This document shows positions 12,257 through 23,300 of a DNA stretch of 64,000 bases, one piece after another. The position numbers and the translations under genes were made by a program. This stretch comes from Pteria penguin (Eukaryota > Mollusca > Bivalvia > Pterioida > Pteriidae): assembly GCA_035048485.1 (NCBI GenBank), contig CM068584.1, positions 60,699,739-60,763,738 on the forward strand, read 5' to 3'. Below the pieces are notes generated by a model, which was given only the letters and a program-made list of their open reading frames with translations, searched no databases and had not been told where the DNA came from. The stretch's first letter is position 1. Every line of letters begins with the position of its first letter.

Positions 12257-12334
12257 GTAAATGTGGCCGTGCAAAATATGCACGGTACAGACTATTAAAT
12301 CGAGGGAAGTAAACGTTGATGTTTGTTAGCCATG
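12257..12334 (+). repeat. 78-bp direct repeat, copy 2
   Basis: Second copy, 268 bp downstream of the first. The intervening DNA contains no recognised mobile element. Confidence 0.9.
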
Positions 12335-13604
12335 CGACCTGAATTTCATGTTCTCTGGGAGTTTAATAAATGATACTTATTGCTGACAGTAAAGCGATGT
12401 ATATAAAGATGAAGATAAACGTTCTGGCTCTCGATTGAGAAAAGTGTTATTAAAGTGGAATCGTCAATTGTGACATTTGACTACATAAATGTAGATTATA
12501 TGTCCGCTTTCTTTTTCAACGGATTATGCTAAACTATCTAGCATTCGTTTTCTCCTTTCATTGTTGCCTTGTATAACTATGTGCTAATCGTCGCTTTCTC
12601 GGCATCGCAAATAATAACCACTGTTTCGTTTTTTGATTTCTTTCTATTTCAAAAACATCGACGTGAAAATTGCTACAGATGTCTTATGTTATAATCATAA
12701 CACACTAACTGATGAAAAGTGAAATATTAATAGAACGGATGATAATAACTTTCCGTGGTTATTTTCTTCCCCATGTATATATATAGAATTCGGGGCATTT
12801 TCATCTAGTCCCAAGTAATACTTTTGAATATGCCCAGAATTGGGTGTGATCTTCATATCTCGATAACTGCTGGATCGAGAAACAATAAAAGCGATTAGAT
12901 CTTAACCCCCTCAAATAATCTATAGCTAGACCTAGTGCAGATATTTTACCATAAAATGTACTATAAAGTTACATTAGATTGTTTCTGAAATACATTTTTA
13001 TTATATTCAGGTTTCAAATGTCCCACAGTTGGTCACGTGAAGATGACTCACTTCTCGAACTCCTATTGGCTGTTCGAACAAGTTGGCTTAGTATAAATTT
13101 TGATGTTTGTTGCCTTTCTCTGTCAAGGCAATGACTAGGACTGTTAAATTTTTTCATCTTTTTGCTTTTAGCAATGTTAATCATAATTCCTTTGGTGGCA
13201 TCATTTTTCAAAACTAAAATTTTTAGTAATGCAATCCAATGGGGTTAAAATACTTTGGACGAAAACAACTTGCCAAGGGGTAAAATTCCTCGAAATAGGG
13301 GCTACCAAATGCATATCTTATTGCATAATTGTAGAATATTGTTTGAAGGTAATCAACTCTTTATTGAATTCTTTACAATTGGAATGGTTTGGTTCTAAAC
13401 AAAAAAGCTTGAATCGCATGATTACTTACAATTGGAATGTTTCAACGTATCTAGAATAACACATCATTATGTTTAAATTGAACTTGCATATCAAATAAAT
13501 CAGCATTTTTTCTACCTTTAGTTTAGATTGAGATTTTTAAAATTCCAACCGTCCTGTTTAGTATAGTATCTCAAAGTTTTATACACAATAAAGGAAATTG
13601 ATTT
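12335..13604. other. no recognised gene
   Basis: AT-rich; only short frames without recognisable domains. Confidence 0.4.
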
Positions 13605-13619
13605 CATCGTGATGACAAC

Positions 13620-13800
13620 AATGTATGTCTTTTTAACTCAAAGAAATACAGAAAGCTTCCCATTTTGACATGATACGACCTCGCTTAATTCTTGGTGATA
13701 CGCTCTTCTTTATATTCCATCAGAAATTCTCCCTTTTCAAAGTTCTTCATAGCTCAATACACAATGAAGGAAACTGGTATTGGTAAACTTGCTGTATACA
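13620..13800 (-). pseudogene. SET-exon copy 5 (most distal)
   Basis: Minus-strand remnant of KNFEKGEFLMEY and the MGSFLYF segment. The frame is disrupted and the acceptor is replaced by an ACAATGAAGG-type sequence. Confidence 0.65.
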
Positions 13801-14159
13801 TAACTAGAAATAATGCTGATTAAATTAGGTTTCAACTCCAAATATAAACCAGTACTAAATGTCTTGTCATTTCAGTTGAAATTAAACAGTAGGACAATGC
13901 CACTGGTTCGATTGAAGTTTTGAATAACTGGCTCGTTAAGGATACATACTCAGTTTTCCAAATAACTTCATATGAATTAATAACTATTATTATTAATTAA
14001 TAATAAAAAAAACCCCAACTCCCCCCCCCCCCATAATTAAAACAATAAAAATAACAGCATAATTATTTCGCTGAATAATGAGCATTGAGATTTTGACTGA
14101 ACTAAAATTTCATTTCATCGTTTAAAAAACATTAATTCATCGTGATGACAACAATGTAT

Positions 14160-14340
14160 GTCCTTTATATTCAAAGAAATACAGAAAGCTTCCCATTTTG
14201 ACAGGATACGTCCTCGCTTAATTCTGCTACATTCTTGGTGATAAGCTCTCTCTTATATTCCATCAGAAATTCTCCCTTTTCAAAGTTCTTATAGCACAAT
14301 ACACAATAAAGGAGATTGGTATTGGTAAACTTGCTGTATA
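14160..14340 (-). pseudogene. SET-exon copy 4
   Basis: Encodes KNFEKGEFLMEYKRELITKN, then shifts frame: SEDVSCQNGKL in one frame, TYPVKMGSFLYFFEYKGHT in another. The second form is the expected SET sequence. The exon acceptor is lost. Confidence 0.7.
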
Positions 14341-14689
14341 CATAACTAGAAATAATGCTGATTAAATTATGTTTCAACTCCAAATATAAACCAGTACTAA
14401 ATGTTTTGTCATTTCAACTGAAATGAAACAGGACGATACCACTGGTTCGCTTGAAGTTTTGAATGACTGGCTCGTTAAGGTTACATACTCAGTTTTCCAA
14501 ATAACTTCATATGAATTAATAACTATTATTATTAATTAATAATAAAAAATATACCCCAACCTCCCCCCATAATTAAAACAATAAACATAACAGCATAATT
14601 ATTTCGCTGAATAATGAGCATTGAGATTTTGACAGAACTAAAATTTCATTTCATCGTTTAAAAGACATTTATTCATCGTGATGACAGAT

Positions 14690-14863
14690 ATGTATGTTCT
14701 TTTTATTCAAAGAAATACAGAAAGCTTCCCATTTTGACAGGATACGTCCTCGCTTAATTCTGCTACTTTCTTGGTGATAAGCTCTCTCTTCCCCGTTTTC
14801 AAAGTGCTTCATAGCACAATACACAGTAAAGGAAATTGGTATTGGTAAACTTGCTGTATACAT
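14690..14863 (-). pseudogene. SET-exon copy 3, internally deleted
   Basis: Carries AMKHFENGE, but the FLMEYKGE segment is deleted: the ATTCCATCAGAAATT stretch of its neighbours is missing near 14790. The GSFLYF-coding end is kept out of frame. Confidence 0.65.
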
Positions 14864-15008
14864 AACCAGAAATAATGCTGATTAAACTATGTTTCAACTC
14901 CAAATATAAACCAGTACTAAATGTCTTGTCACTTCAATTGAAATTAATCAGTAGGATGATACCATTGATTAGCTTGAAATTTTGAATAACTGGCTCGTTA
15001 AGGTTACA

Positions 15009-15551
15009 TGTAAAGATGATGGATAAATCCAAACCATAAGTCTAAAAATCATGAAACCAGAGGACATACCAAACCAGTGAATATAAAAAAACAAGTGAAA
15101 AATAACAAAATATGTCTACTTGAAGAGCATATGTGAACCCTGTGATGGAGTGAGATCAAGTCCCCGGGAAGAGTGAGCATCTCCTGCTTGCTAGCAACAC
15201 CCGTCACATATACCCAGTAGAAAGAGCCGAATCTTGTAAATTCCATATGTATTTATATATGGAGAAGTCAAAGTGGGTAACCTTCTAGTATAGAATGTGT
15301 CAAATCTGTGTAAAATGATCGGAATCGGTCTGAGTCCAGAATATCATTTAAAAGTCTGGATAACGAGATATCATATGGAGTAATAAGAGTCTCGTAACGA
15401 CCGTAGAACTTCCTCGGTGACGTTGCTAGTCTAGCACACATATAACCCTGGTTGAGCAGCTTAACTGAAAGTCGCCTAGCCCTCAGAACAAAGTCATTGT
15501 AATTTCAACATGTCCTGGAATAACGTGTTAACTGAGATGTGAATACGCCGT
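15009..15551 (-). pseudogene. RT-like retroelement remnant inserted in the SET array
   Basis: Reverse-complement copy of 4920-5290 plus 6655-6860: the LRKFYGRYETLITPYDISLSR segment, the IYKIRLFLLGICDG-like C-terminus, then the GTGTTGCTAGCAAGCAGGAG tail. Both edges are clear because the surrounding SET-array unit reads ...AAGGTTACAT before it and ACTCAGTTTTCC after it. No target duplication is visible. It is a truncated insertion without an open frame. Confidence 0.7.
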
Positions 15552-16198
15552 ACTCAGTTTTCCAAATAATTTATATGAACTAATAACCATTATTATTAAT
15601 TAATAATAATAACCAAAAGTCTCTGTCGAGACTGAAGCTCTACTGGTTTCCTCTTATTATCTTTTAAAAGGGTGGGGCAGCAGCGAAGGAATGGGCCCCT
15701 CTTTCAAATAAAGGGGGGGGGGGGGGTTCCGCCCCCTTTAATCTTTAAGATTTTTTATCATCAAGTAGTTAGAATATCAGTTAAAGTGTGGAAACAAATC
15801 AGTAAAACGCTAGTTTTTCTTCTGGTAGCAAAAGAGGCATGAGCCCCATCCCCTCTTTTTTTCAAAACAGGGGATGGGATGAAGTATTTTTGTAAACCCC
15901 CCCCCCCCCCTTTTCGATATTTTCCAATGTCGGTTCAAGTGTAGAAACAAAGTATGCAAACACTAGTTTTTCTTCCCACTAGCTTAATTTTTTTTTTTGC
16001 TAGCCATATATACATTTATATATAAATCATTATCCCATTTTTTTTTTTCATTGCCCGTCAATGCTTTAGAGAAATGACTTCATACTATTTCAAGAGGAGT
16101 TTACGGCACTGTTATATGTTTAATAATGTCTTTTGTCTGTTTTCTTTTTTGCCAATATCTGGTTGTAAAAGTGTCGTAAAAATTTTTATCACATGGTG

Positions 16199-16233
<35 letters not shown>
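16199..16233. repeat. (TA)n microsatellite
   Basis: Seventeen uninterrupted TA units. Confidence 0.95.
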
Positions 16234-16236
<3 letters not shown>

Positions 16237-16669
16237 CCATCATAAAGTTCATGAGTCAGAGGAAATTCTGGAGATTACTTGACATAGTATAATAAACGCA
16301 CTGTAGGCTAATGTGTTTATTTTATTTACAAATATACACACAATTTATCTTTTTGGTGGTTTTATTCACACTGTTCCATTCTTATCTAGTGCTTATTTCT
16401 TTTCTAGGACTATGATCTTTTCTCAATAATTTATTCAAAATGGCCACTGTTATATAAACATTAGAAGACAACTCGCCCAAAATCAATTCTGACTAGCATA
16501 CAAACACTGCGATCTTAAGTCAACCATACAGGAAATAATTAAGAGAGGAAATTGAAGATAGTTGAAAGATAAAAATACATACATGAAATACAAATGTTGA
16601 GGTGTTGCACATATGTCTACAAAGCTATAACCCCCTTTCAAATTACAGTACCCAGTAGTGAAATAACAA

Positions 16670-17560
16670 TTGGGGTCATTTCTGTATGGGTAACTCACGC
16701 CCTTTGAGGGGCCCCAGGGGTCCAGACTAGACCAAAAATTGCACATGCACAACTAGACCACCCAAACACGAAGAAACCACAAAGAGGTCTCTGGGATTTA
16801 TACCCTCAGGGAAAAAGAAGGCACAGAATCTTGGGATGCTTTGTGGGGGTCCAAAGTGGTCCAGACTGGACCAAAATTGCACATGTACAACTAGACATCC
16901 TACCAAACAGGATTAGACTATAATTTAGTCTGTGGACATATATTGTTAGAGAAGAAGAGGGAACAACATCTTGGGACCGCACCCCTTTTGTGGGACCCAG
17001 GGGGTCCGAACTGGACCAAAATTGCACATGTACCACTAAACCACATACCAAACAAGATGAGAATATTATTGGGTCCCGGGAACATATACCTTTATAGTAG
17101 AAGACATAACACAATTTTGGGACCACACCCTTTGTGGGACCCCAAGGGGTCCGAACTGGACCAAAATTGCACATGCACAACTAGACCGCCTACCCAGCAA
17201 GATCAGACCCTAATTAGCTCTCTGAAACATATAACTTCAGAGAAGAAGAGGGAACAAAATTTTGGGACCACGCCCCTTTGTTAGGACCCCAAGTGGTCCG
17301 GACCGGACCAAAATGGCACATGCATAACTAGACCATCTACTATACAAGATGAGACAATAATTAAGTCTCTGAGGCAAATACCTTTAGAGAAGAAGATGGA
17401 ACAATATTTTGGAACCACGCCCCTTTGTGGGACCTCAGGGGGTCCGAACTGGACCAAAATTGCACATGCACAACTAGACCACCAATCGAACAAGATGAAA
17501 CCATAATTAAGTCTCTGGGACATATACCTTCAGAGAAGAAGAGGGAACAAATAAATTGTT
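16670..17560 (+). repeat. 145-bp tandem repeat, about six units
   Basis: The core GGACCAAAATTGCACATG recurs at roughly 145-bp steps (16868, 17014, 17159, 17305, 17451). Each core is preceded by a GGGACCCC..GGGGTCC palindromic segment and followed by CAACTAGACC, and units are separated by AGAGAAGAAGAGGGAACA. Repeated minus-strand frames such as CNFGPVRTPWGPTKGV are artefacts. Part of the unit (CACAAAGGGG.GTGGT.C) reappears at 36250-36300 and 38385-38430. Confidence 0.9.
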
Positions 17561-17759
17561 TACGGCCGGACAACGGACGAAGGACCATCGCATGAGTTCG
17601 ACTGGTCGAGACCAGTAGAGCTAAAAACAACCTCTCCCCTCCCCCATAATTAAAATAATAAAAAATAGCAGCATAATTATCTCCCTGAATAACGAGCATT
17701 GAGATTTTGAATGAATTAAATTTCATTTTATCGTTTAAAAGACATTTATTCGTCGTGAT

Positions 17760-17958
17760 GACAGATATGTATGTTCTTTATACTCAAAGAAATACAGAAA
17801 AGCCTCCCATTTTGACATGGTAAGTCCTCGCTTAATTCTGCTACCTTCTTGGTTATAACTTCTCCTTTATATTCCATCAGAAATTCTCCCTTTTCAAGGT
17901 TCTTCATAGCAAAATACACAATAAAGGAAATTGGTATTGGTAAACTTGCTGTATACAT
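17760..17958 (-). pseudogene. SET-exon copy 2
   Basis: Encodes AMKNLEKGEFLMEYKGEVIT and KKVAEL, then the SED/YP frameshift shared with its neighbours. The acceptor position reads TTTATTGTGTATTTTG, so splicing is unlikely. Confidence 0.7.
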
Positions 17959-18299
17959 AATTAGAAATAATGCTGATTAAATTATGTTTTTACTCCAAAT
18001 ATAAACCAGTACTAAATGTCTTGTCATTTCAATTGAAATTAAACAGTAGGACGATACCAATGGTCAGCTTGAAGCTTTGAATAACTGGCTTGTTAAGGAT
18101 ACATACTCAGTTTTCCAAATAACTTAATATGAATTAATAACCATTATTATCAATTAATAATAATAATAAAAACAACCTCTCCCCTCTCCCATAATTAAGA
18201 CAATAAAAATAACAGCGTAATTATTGCGCCGAATAACGAGCATCGAGATTTTGAATGAACTTAAATTTCATTTCATCGTTTGATGGAAATTTAGTCATC

Positions 18300-18470
18300 G
18301 TGATGACAACAATGTATGTCTTTTTTACTCAAGGAAATACAGGAAGCTTCCCAGTTTGACATGATACGTCCTCTTTTAATTCTGTTACTTTCTTGGTGAT
18401 AAGTTTTCCTTTATATTCCATCAGAAATTCTCCCTTTTCAAATTTCTTCATAGCATAAGCTCCTTGTAAA
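18300..18470 (-). pseudogene. SET-exon copy 1, keeps a splice acceptor
   Basis: The only amplified copy with a credible acceptor (TTTTATTTACAAG), followed by GAYAMKKFEKGEFLMEYKGK and LITKKVTELKEDVS. The expected continuation, GSFLYF, is in another frame. As the best-preserved unit it is probably the founder or the youngest copy of the array. Confidence 0.65.
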
Positions 18471-18600
18471 TAAAAGACATTGAAACTACTAATTTCACCC
18501 ATTAAATGGCTGTCGTTATTTTAATTGCTCCACCAAATCTAAAGATTTAAATACCACTGACCCTTCAAAAAGTCTATCTCGTATACGTATTTCAACATAC

Positions 18601-18791
18601 CAATTTTTGTCCATAACAGGTTCTTTACACCATAATCATATTTAATTTCTGATCCCTTTGTAATACTTTTCGTTGCAAACAAGCATAAATATGGTTTGTT
18701 ATCAACTTTTAATTTCATTTCAGCATTCTGTTGTTTTCCTGTTGCATCATGTATGAATTTCCCCTTCCCTTTTGAAAAAGTGGCATCCACG
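18601..18791 (-). CDS. SET-domain C-terminal exon (KMT5A-like lysine methyltransferase)
   Basis: A clean acceptor (TTTTGTTTCAG) is followed by VDATFSKGKGKFIHDATGKQ, then NAEMKLKVDNKPYLCLFATK and SITKGSEIKYDYGVKNLLW, ending at a donor G|GTATGT. These are the post-core SET motifs: VDAT, a substrate/AdoMet strand with HDA in place of the common NH, the NAxxK segment, and the GxExxYDYG motif. KMT5A-like enzymes monomethylate histone H4 Lys20, and molluscs carry many divergent relatives. The matching upstream SET exon lies at 19560-19716 on the same strand and is broken, so the locus as a whole is probably a pseudogene, although this exon is intact. Confidence 0.75.
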
Positions 18792-18990
18792 CTGAAACAA
18801 AAGAATTATTATATAATTTGCCTGATTATGACTAGAAAATGTTCAGAGATACTCATGTCTATAAAGATAATAGTATATCATTGTAATGTCAATAGCATTC
18901 ATTATGATCACCATCATAATTACACCGATCCATTTTCAGCAGAGAAGGGAATGTTTAGCAGAGTTTTGATTGTTGTTACTTCTATGAAAA

Positions 18991-19033
18991 CTTGTTGAAA
19001 GCGACGTAAAACACCAATTAACCAACCAACCAA
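18991..19033 (+). mobile_element. SINE family B, 3' tail fragment
   Basis: TTGTTGAAAGCGACGTAAAA followed by CACCAATTAACCAACC is the terminal part of the SINE at 19161-19330; the rest is absent. Confidence 0.7.
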
Positions 19034-19160
19034 TCTATGACGTCATAATCAAATGTCCTTGCGTGATTATTACTATTGTTATTATTATTGTCATTACTGA
19101 CGTTTTTGACGCTAAAGTGCTTGACTTTCGACAAAAGTGGATCGGTGTATTCTAAGAGGA

Positions 19161-19330
19161 GGGGCAGGTTTGGTGTAGTGGTTAAGCGCTTGGCTTGCGG
19201 CACCGACGATCCGGGTTCGATTCCCGGGTTGCGCCACTATGTTTAAGAGGTTGGTAACCTCCTGCTTCCATGTCGCGATATAACTGAAATATTGTTGAAA
19301 GCGACGTAAAACACCAATCAACCAACCAAA
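19161..19330 (+). mobile_element. tRNA-headed SINE, family B, with 13-bp target duplication
   Basis: The head has a box A (TGGTGTAGTGGTTAAGC) and a box B (GGTTCGATTCCC). The body CTATGTTTAAGAGGTTGG follows, then a 3' end GTCGCGATATAACTGAAATA...GCGACGTAAAACA and a CAATCAACCAACC tail. The 13-bp duplication TATTCTAAGAGGA is perfect at 19148-19160 and 19331-19343, proving a recent LINE-mediated insertion. The 3' end is homologous to the LINE 3' hairpin in this window. Confidence 0.9.
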
Positions 19331-19559
19331 TATTCTAAGAGGATAATAGATATATAGCATGTACATCACGGACATAGGTAAGCACGATTGTTTCCAATAT
19401 AATTGTAAACACTTGAATGACCTGTGTCTGCAATCGTTACCGGGGCATCACACAATCAGGATAAGGTTAGAAGAAACCTGTACACTTAACATAAGATGTA
19501 GATGAAAGAACCACACTTACTAATAAATGTTATATATATTATCATATCATATTTCGGAT

Positions 19560-19716
19560 CCCTTTCACTACACAAAATACACGAAGCTGCCAAACTTTGC
19601 ACGGTAACTTGTTTATTTCTTTTCAGCCTTCTTTTTTTTTTAGAAATTAACGGTCCACAGTATTCCAATAGAAATTCACCCTTAGAACATTCCTTCTCAG
19701 TGAACACACCTCGACC
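19560..19716 (-). pseudogene. SET-domain first exon, broken
   Basis: After an acceptor (TTTCTTTCAAG) the frame reads GRGVFTEKECSKGEFLLEYC then GPLISKKK, the SET-N motif G.G.F....+GEF..EY.G..I. An A-homopolymer indel then moves the frame; the expected SYRAKFGSFVYFV continues in a second frame behind a TAA. This is the canonical counterpart of the five amplified exons at 13.6-18.5 kb and belongs with the intact exon at 18601-18791. Confidence 0.7.
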
Positions 19717-20037
19717 CTTGAAAGAAAAAAAGATTTATACATATATCAAATTATTTGATTTGAAAACGTTGAGGAAGAGTTTAAACTTGCACACATGTTA
19801 TTATGTAATAAACAATACACTCCTGCCTGTATGAAATAAACCAATGTTAAACTTTCGTAAATGTCATGAGCAGAAAACGAATCAAAATGTGTGAAGTGTG
19901 GATAAATATACTAAAATAAGGAGAAAGAAGTAAATTAAAAGTATTTATTGTAAGTTGTTATTATGAAATTGATTAGAATTGATTTCATCATAATTTATTT
20001 GGTATTATCAGCAATCTTAAATAGAAAAGACGTATGA

Positions 20038-20190
20038 TTACACCGTTTCAAATGCAACTCGAAAACCAGGTTTGCCCCGTTTTGTTTTTATATAATGCCT
20101 CGCCTCGTCACGCATTGTTTGAAAACTATCCGAGGTATCTACAATGATGACCGTTTTAAATGAAAGACTTTTTTCTACTGCTCCTATCAA
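20038..20190 (-). other. possible C-terminal coding exon, unknown
   Basis: The minus strand is open for TVIIVDTSDSFQTMRDEARH and YIKTKRGKPGFRVAFETV before a stop at 20038. The composition is protein-like, but I recognise no family and the acceptor is unclear. Confidence 0.25.
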
Positions 20191-20314
20191 AATGGAAAAA
20201 TTTAATATCAAAATACGCAAGAAGCTACACTCTCCACAAACTCCAATTGCCTGAGTGGATTCTTGTTCGTAGGACATCACAAAAACAATTAAAACTGACA
20301 ACAAAGACAGAAGA

Positions 20315-23300
20315 TGATAGATAGATATATTATTTTTTACGTCGCAACGGGAATATTTGACCCATATGGCGACGGTTACAAAGTGACATAAATCAGATCA
20401 AATTAAAAAGGGCAATTAAAAATATCTAGGAAAGACCAGCTCTCATTGTATATCCTATCTACACATAAATGATATACTTCTAAAATTATATGTATACACA
20501 ATTAAAATACGTTATATGTCAATATATTATATTTTATTATATAAGTTAACTTCTTTTAAACATTCCAGAACTTTCCAAATACTGACATTCTCAAATAACT
20601 CACTCATAGTATTTACAGCATAATATTCATTTCGAATGTGTGCAGTGTCTGCGCATTCTAACAATATGTGTTTAATACTTAATAGACATCCGCAAGGGAC
20701 ACACTCTAGAGGCGGCTTTTCCTTTAAAAGGTAAGAATGAGTTATTCAAGAGTGCCAAATGCGGAGTCTGTAAGTAACAACTTCATCTCGACGATTATTA
20801 TGATTACAATGTAATTTATATTTACAAATTGGTTTGAAATCGTGAAGTTTATTGTTAACTTCATGATCCCAAGCTTCTTGCGTTAAATTTTCAATATAAT
20901 TTAATATACGAGATTTAAAGTCGGTATATGGAATTTTACCTACAGCATTAGATCTATATAAAGCTTCCTTTGCCGCCTTATCAGCTCTAACATTATCAAC
21001 CAGACCCATATGTCCTGGAACCCAACAAAATGCAATCTCCGAATTATTTGACAACGGAGAATCGACCTTCTCTAAAATTCTCAGAACATGCAGATTACTT
21101 GTATTGAAATATTTTATAACCTGAAGACACGATAAAGAGTCGGAATAAATTATGTTCTTGGAATAGTTGTTTCTTTCAATGTGATTAAGGGCTACAAGTA
21201 TAGCTTTAGTTTCAGCAGTAGATATAGAACTATTATCAGGTAAACGTACAGATAGAGAAACGTCGTTATCGGTTACTGCAGCAGCTGCAACCATCTGTAT
21301 AGTATGATTTATAATCGGAGTACAGAGACGCAATCTCTGAAAACATTTGTGATATTGCATGGAATTAGTATCAAGTTTCTTGTAATCTTATAATTTTAGT
21401 ATTACTGTAGGTCTCTTCATCAACCATGGTAGTGAAGAACATATTTCGTATTTAACTATATCAGATAGCGTGATGTCAGCCTCCTCGATAAGTGGTTTAA
21501 CACGCAATCCTATAGTTTTAATGCTATTTGGTTTATTAAGATATTGTACTTCATATTTCAGCTTAAAGACACAGTTAAATGCAGGATTTGATGGGTTTGC
21601 ATACACTTTAATGATATATTGCAATGTTAATTTAACTCTTCTTTCACTCAAATATGGTTCATTTGCTTCCGATTATAAACTTTGTACAGGTGAGGTCCTG
21701 AAGCCCTGGTGATATATGGTGTCCAGAAGTCGTAAATATGACTTCCTGGCCGAACCATAAACAATACAACCATAGTCCAATGTTGTACTTTCAGCACCCC
21801 ACTCTGTACTAGATAAAACTATCAAAATATCTAAGGCTTTTAAGCATTTGACTTTTAAAGACTTAGTATGCAGTCCAAAGACAATAGATTATCAAATATG
21901 ACACCAGGAAATTTCACTTCATGTACTACATTTATCCTATTACCATCCATAAAATGTTCAGGGTCATTATGTATTCCCTTATTTTGGCAGAAGTGAATGT
22001 TTTATTTTTCGAGCATTTAAAGCCGTTTTCTATAGTCCACTGAAATATATCATTCCGACAAAGCTGTGGTTTTCTCTCAATTAGCTTCATATTTTTACAG
22101 CAACAACATATCAAAAACTCATCAACATAAAGTGAATCATCTATATCATATTTCAAACCCTGTGCTAAGCTGTTTATTTTGATACTAAAAAAAGCAACAG
22201 TATACTTCTCCGAGGAACTCCCATCTGCTCAAAAGAATCAGAAACATGAGAGCCAAGTCGAACATTAAAACGTCTATCTTTAAGAAAATTTTAGATAAAT
22301 ATTGGCAAACTGCCTCTTAAACCCATATCATATAGATCCTTTAAAATACCATATTTCCAGGTAGTATCATACGCTTTCTCGAAATCAAAAAAATATGCAG
22401 ACATGTTCCTTATCAACAAAGGCATCACGAATATACGTTTCAAGGCGCACAAGATGATCCATGGTGCTCCTCTGCTTCCTGAAACCACACTGAATATCAA
22501 TGAAAAAATTGTGTTCCAGGAACCAGACAAGACGTTAGTTGATCATTCTTTCTAAAGTTTTACAAACGCAGCTCGGTAATGATGTTGGACGATAATTAAT
22601 AGGATCAGTATGATCCTTTCCAGGTTTTGGAATGGGAATTACAGTAGATTCTCTCCACGAGTCTGGAAAATCAACAATCAAATGTTATTAAAAATATGAA
22701 GTAAAATATTCAAAGATTCTGACTGAAGATTTTTTAAAATTTGATAATGTACTTCATCCGAACCACTTGCAGTATTATTTGATTTTTGCAAAGATATTTG
22801 TAATTCTTCAATACAGTTCACACAGTTCATTATAATCTTCCTGATTATTCGACGAAAATGTCAATTTTAAGTTTTCAGATTTTTTGTTTCAAACGACGAA
22901 ATTGAGGAAGACAATTATCTGACGAAGAAGTTTTTAAAAAAGTATTTCCCAAACAACTGGCAATATCTGGTTTGTATGTTAAGATGTCAGTGTTATGGGA
23001 AGATGTTTAACATTATTTGAGGTACCTTTACCGTCTATTTTATTAATCATCTTCCATACCTTATTTGTAGGTGTATGAGTATTCACTTTAGAGACATACT
23101 TTCTCCAGGATAAACGTTTGCTGCTATTAATGGTGCGCCTGGCAACAGCTCTACGTTGGCGAACTTAAATTATTTAAACTTGACGAAATGGGATGTCGTC
23201 TGAATTCTTTGATCTTTGATGACATTTTTACAGTTTTCATCAAATCATGGGTTGTATTTATGTTTTGAAAAAGCAGATGTTTTAGGAATTCACAAATCTG

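Larger units (their letters stand above)
15612..17615. mobile_element. 2-kb insertion with short inverted ends and internal 145-bp repeats
   Basis: A second interruption of the SET array. Near the left edge is AGCTCTACTGGT (about 15635) and at the right edge its inverse ACCAGTAGAGCT (17602-17613), next to GGTCGAGACC. The interior has G and C homopolymers, a (TA)n microsatellite and six 145-bp tandem repeats; no protein is encoded. I read it as a non-autonomous element or composite repeat; the exact ends are uncertain. Confidence 0.5.
13605..18480. repeat. tandem array of about 540-bp units carrying a SET exon
   Basis: Units begin at the CATCGTGATGACA motif at about 13605, 14138, 14674, 17751 and 18296, so spacing is 533-545 bp. 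Each unit holds, on the minus strand, a copy of the first SET-domain exon followed by the same intron sequence (CTGGCTCGTTAAGG, ATTAATTAATAATA, CATAATTAAAACAATA). The third unit is interrupted at about 15011 by an RT remnant, resumes at ACTCAGTTTTCC (15552), and is interrupted again at about 15612-17615. Confidence 0.85.

Noticed and set aside
16806..17726. Repeated minus-strand frames CNFGPVRTPWGPTKGV
   Set aside because: Translation of the 145-bp satellite; the frame changes between units.
19161..19240. tRNA gene
   Set aside because: Boxes A and B are present, but the sequence is the head of a SINE with a 13-bp target duplication and a LINE-type tail; the acceptor stem does not pair well.
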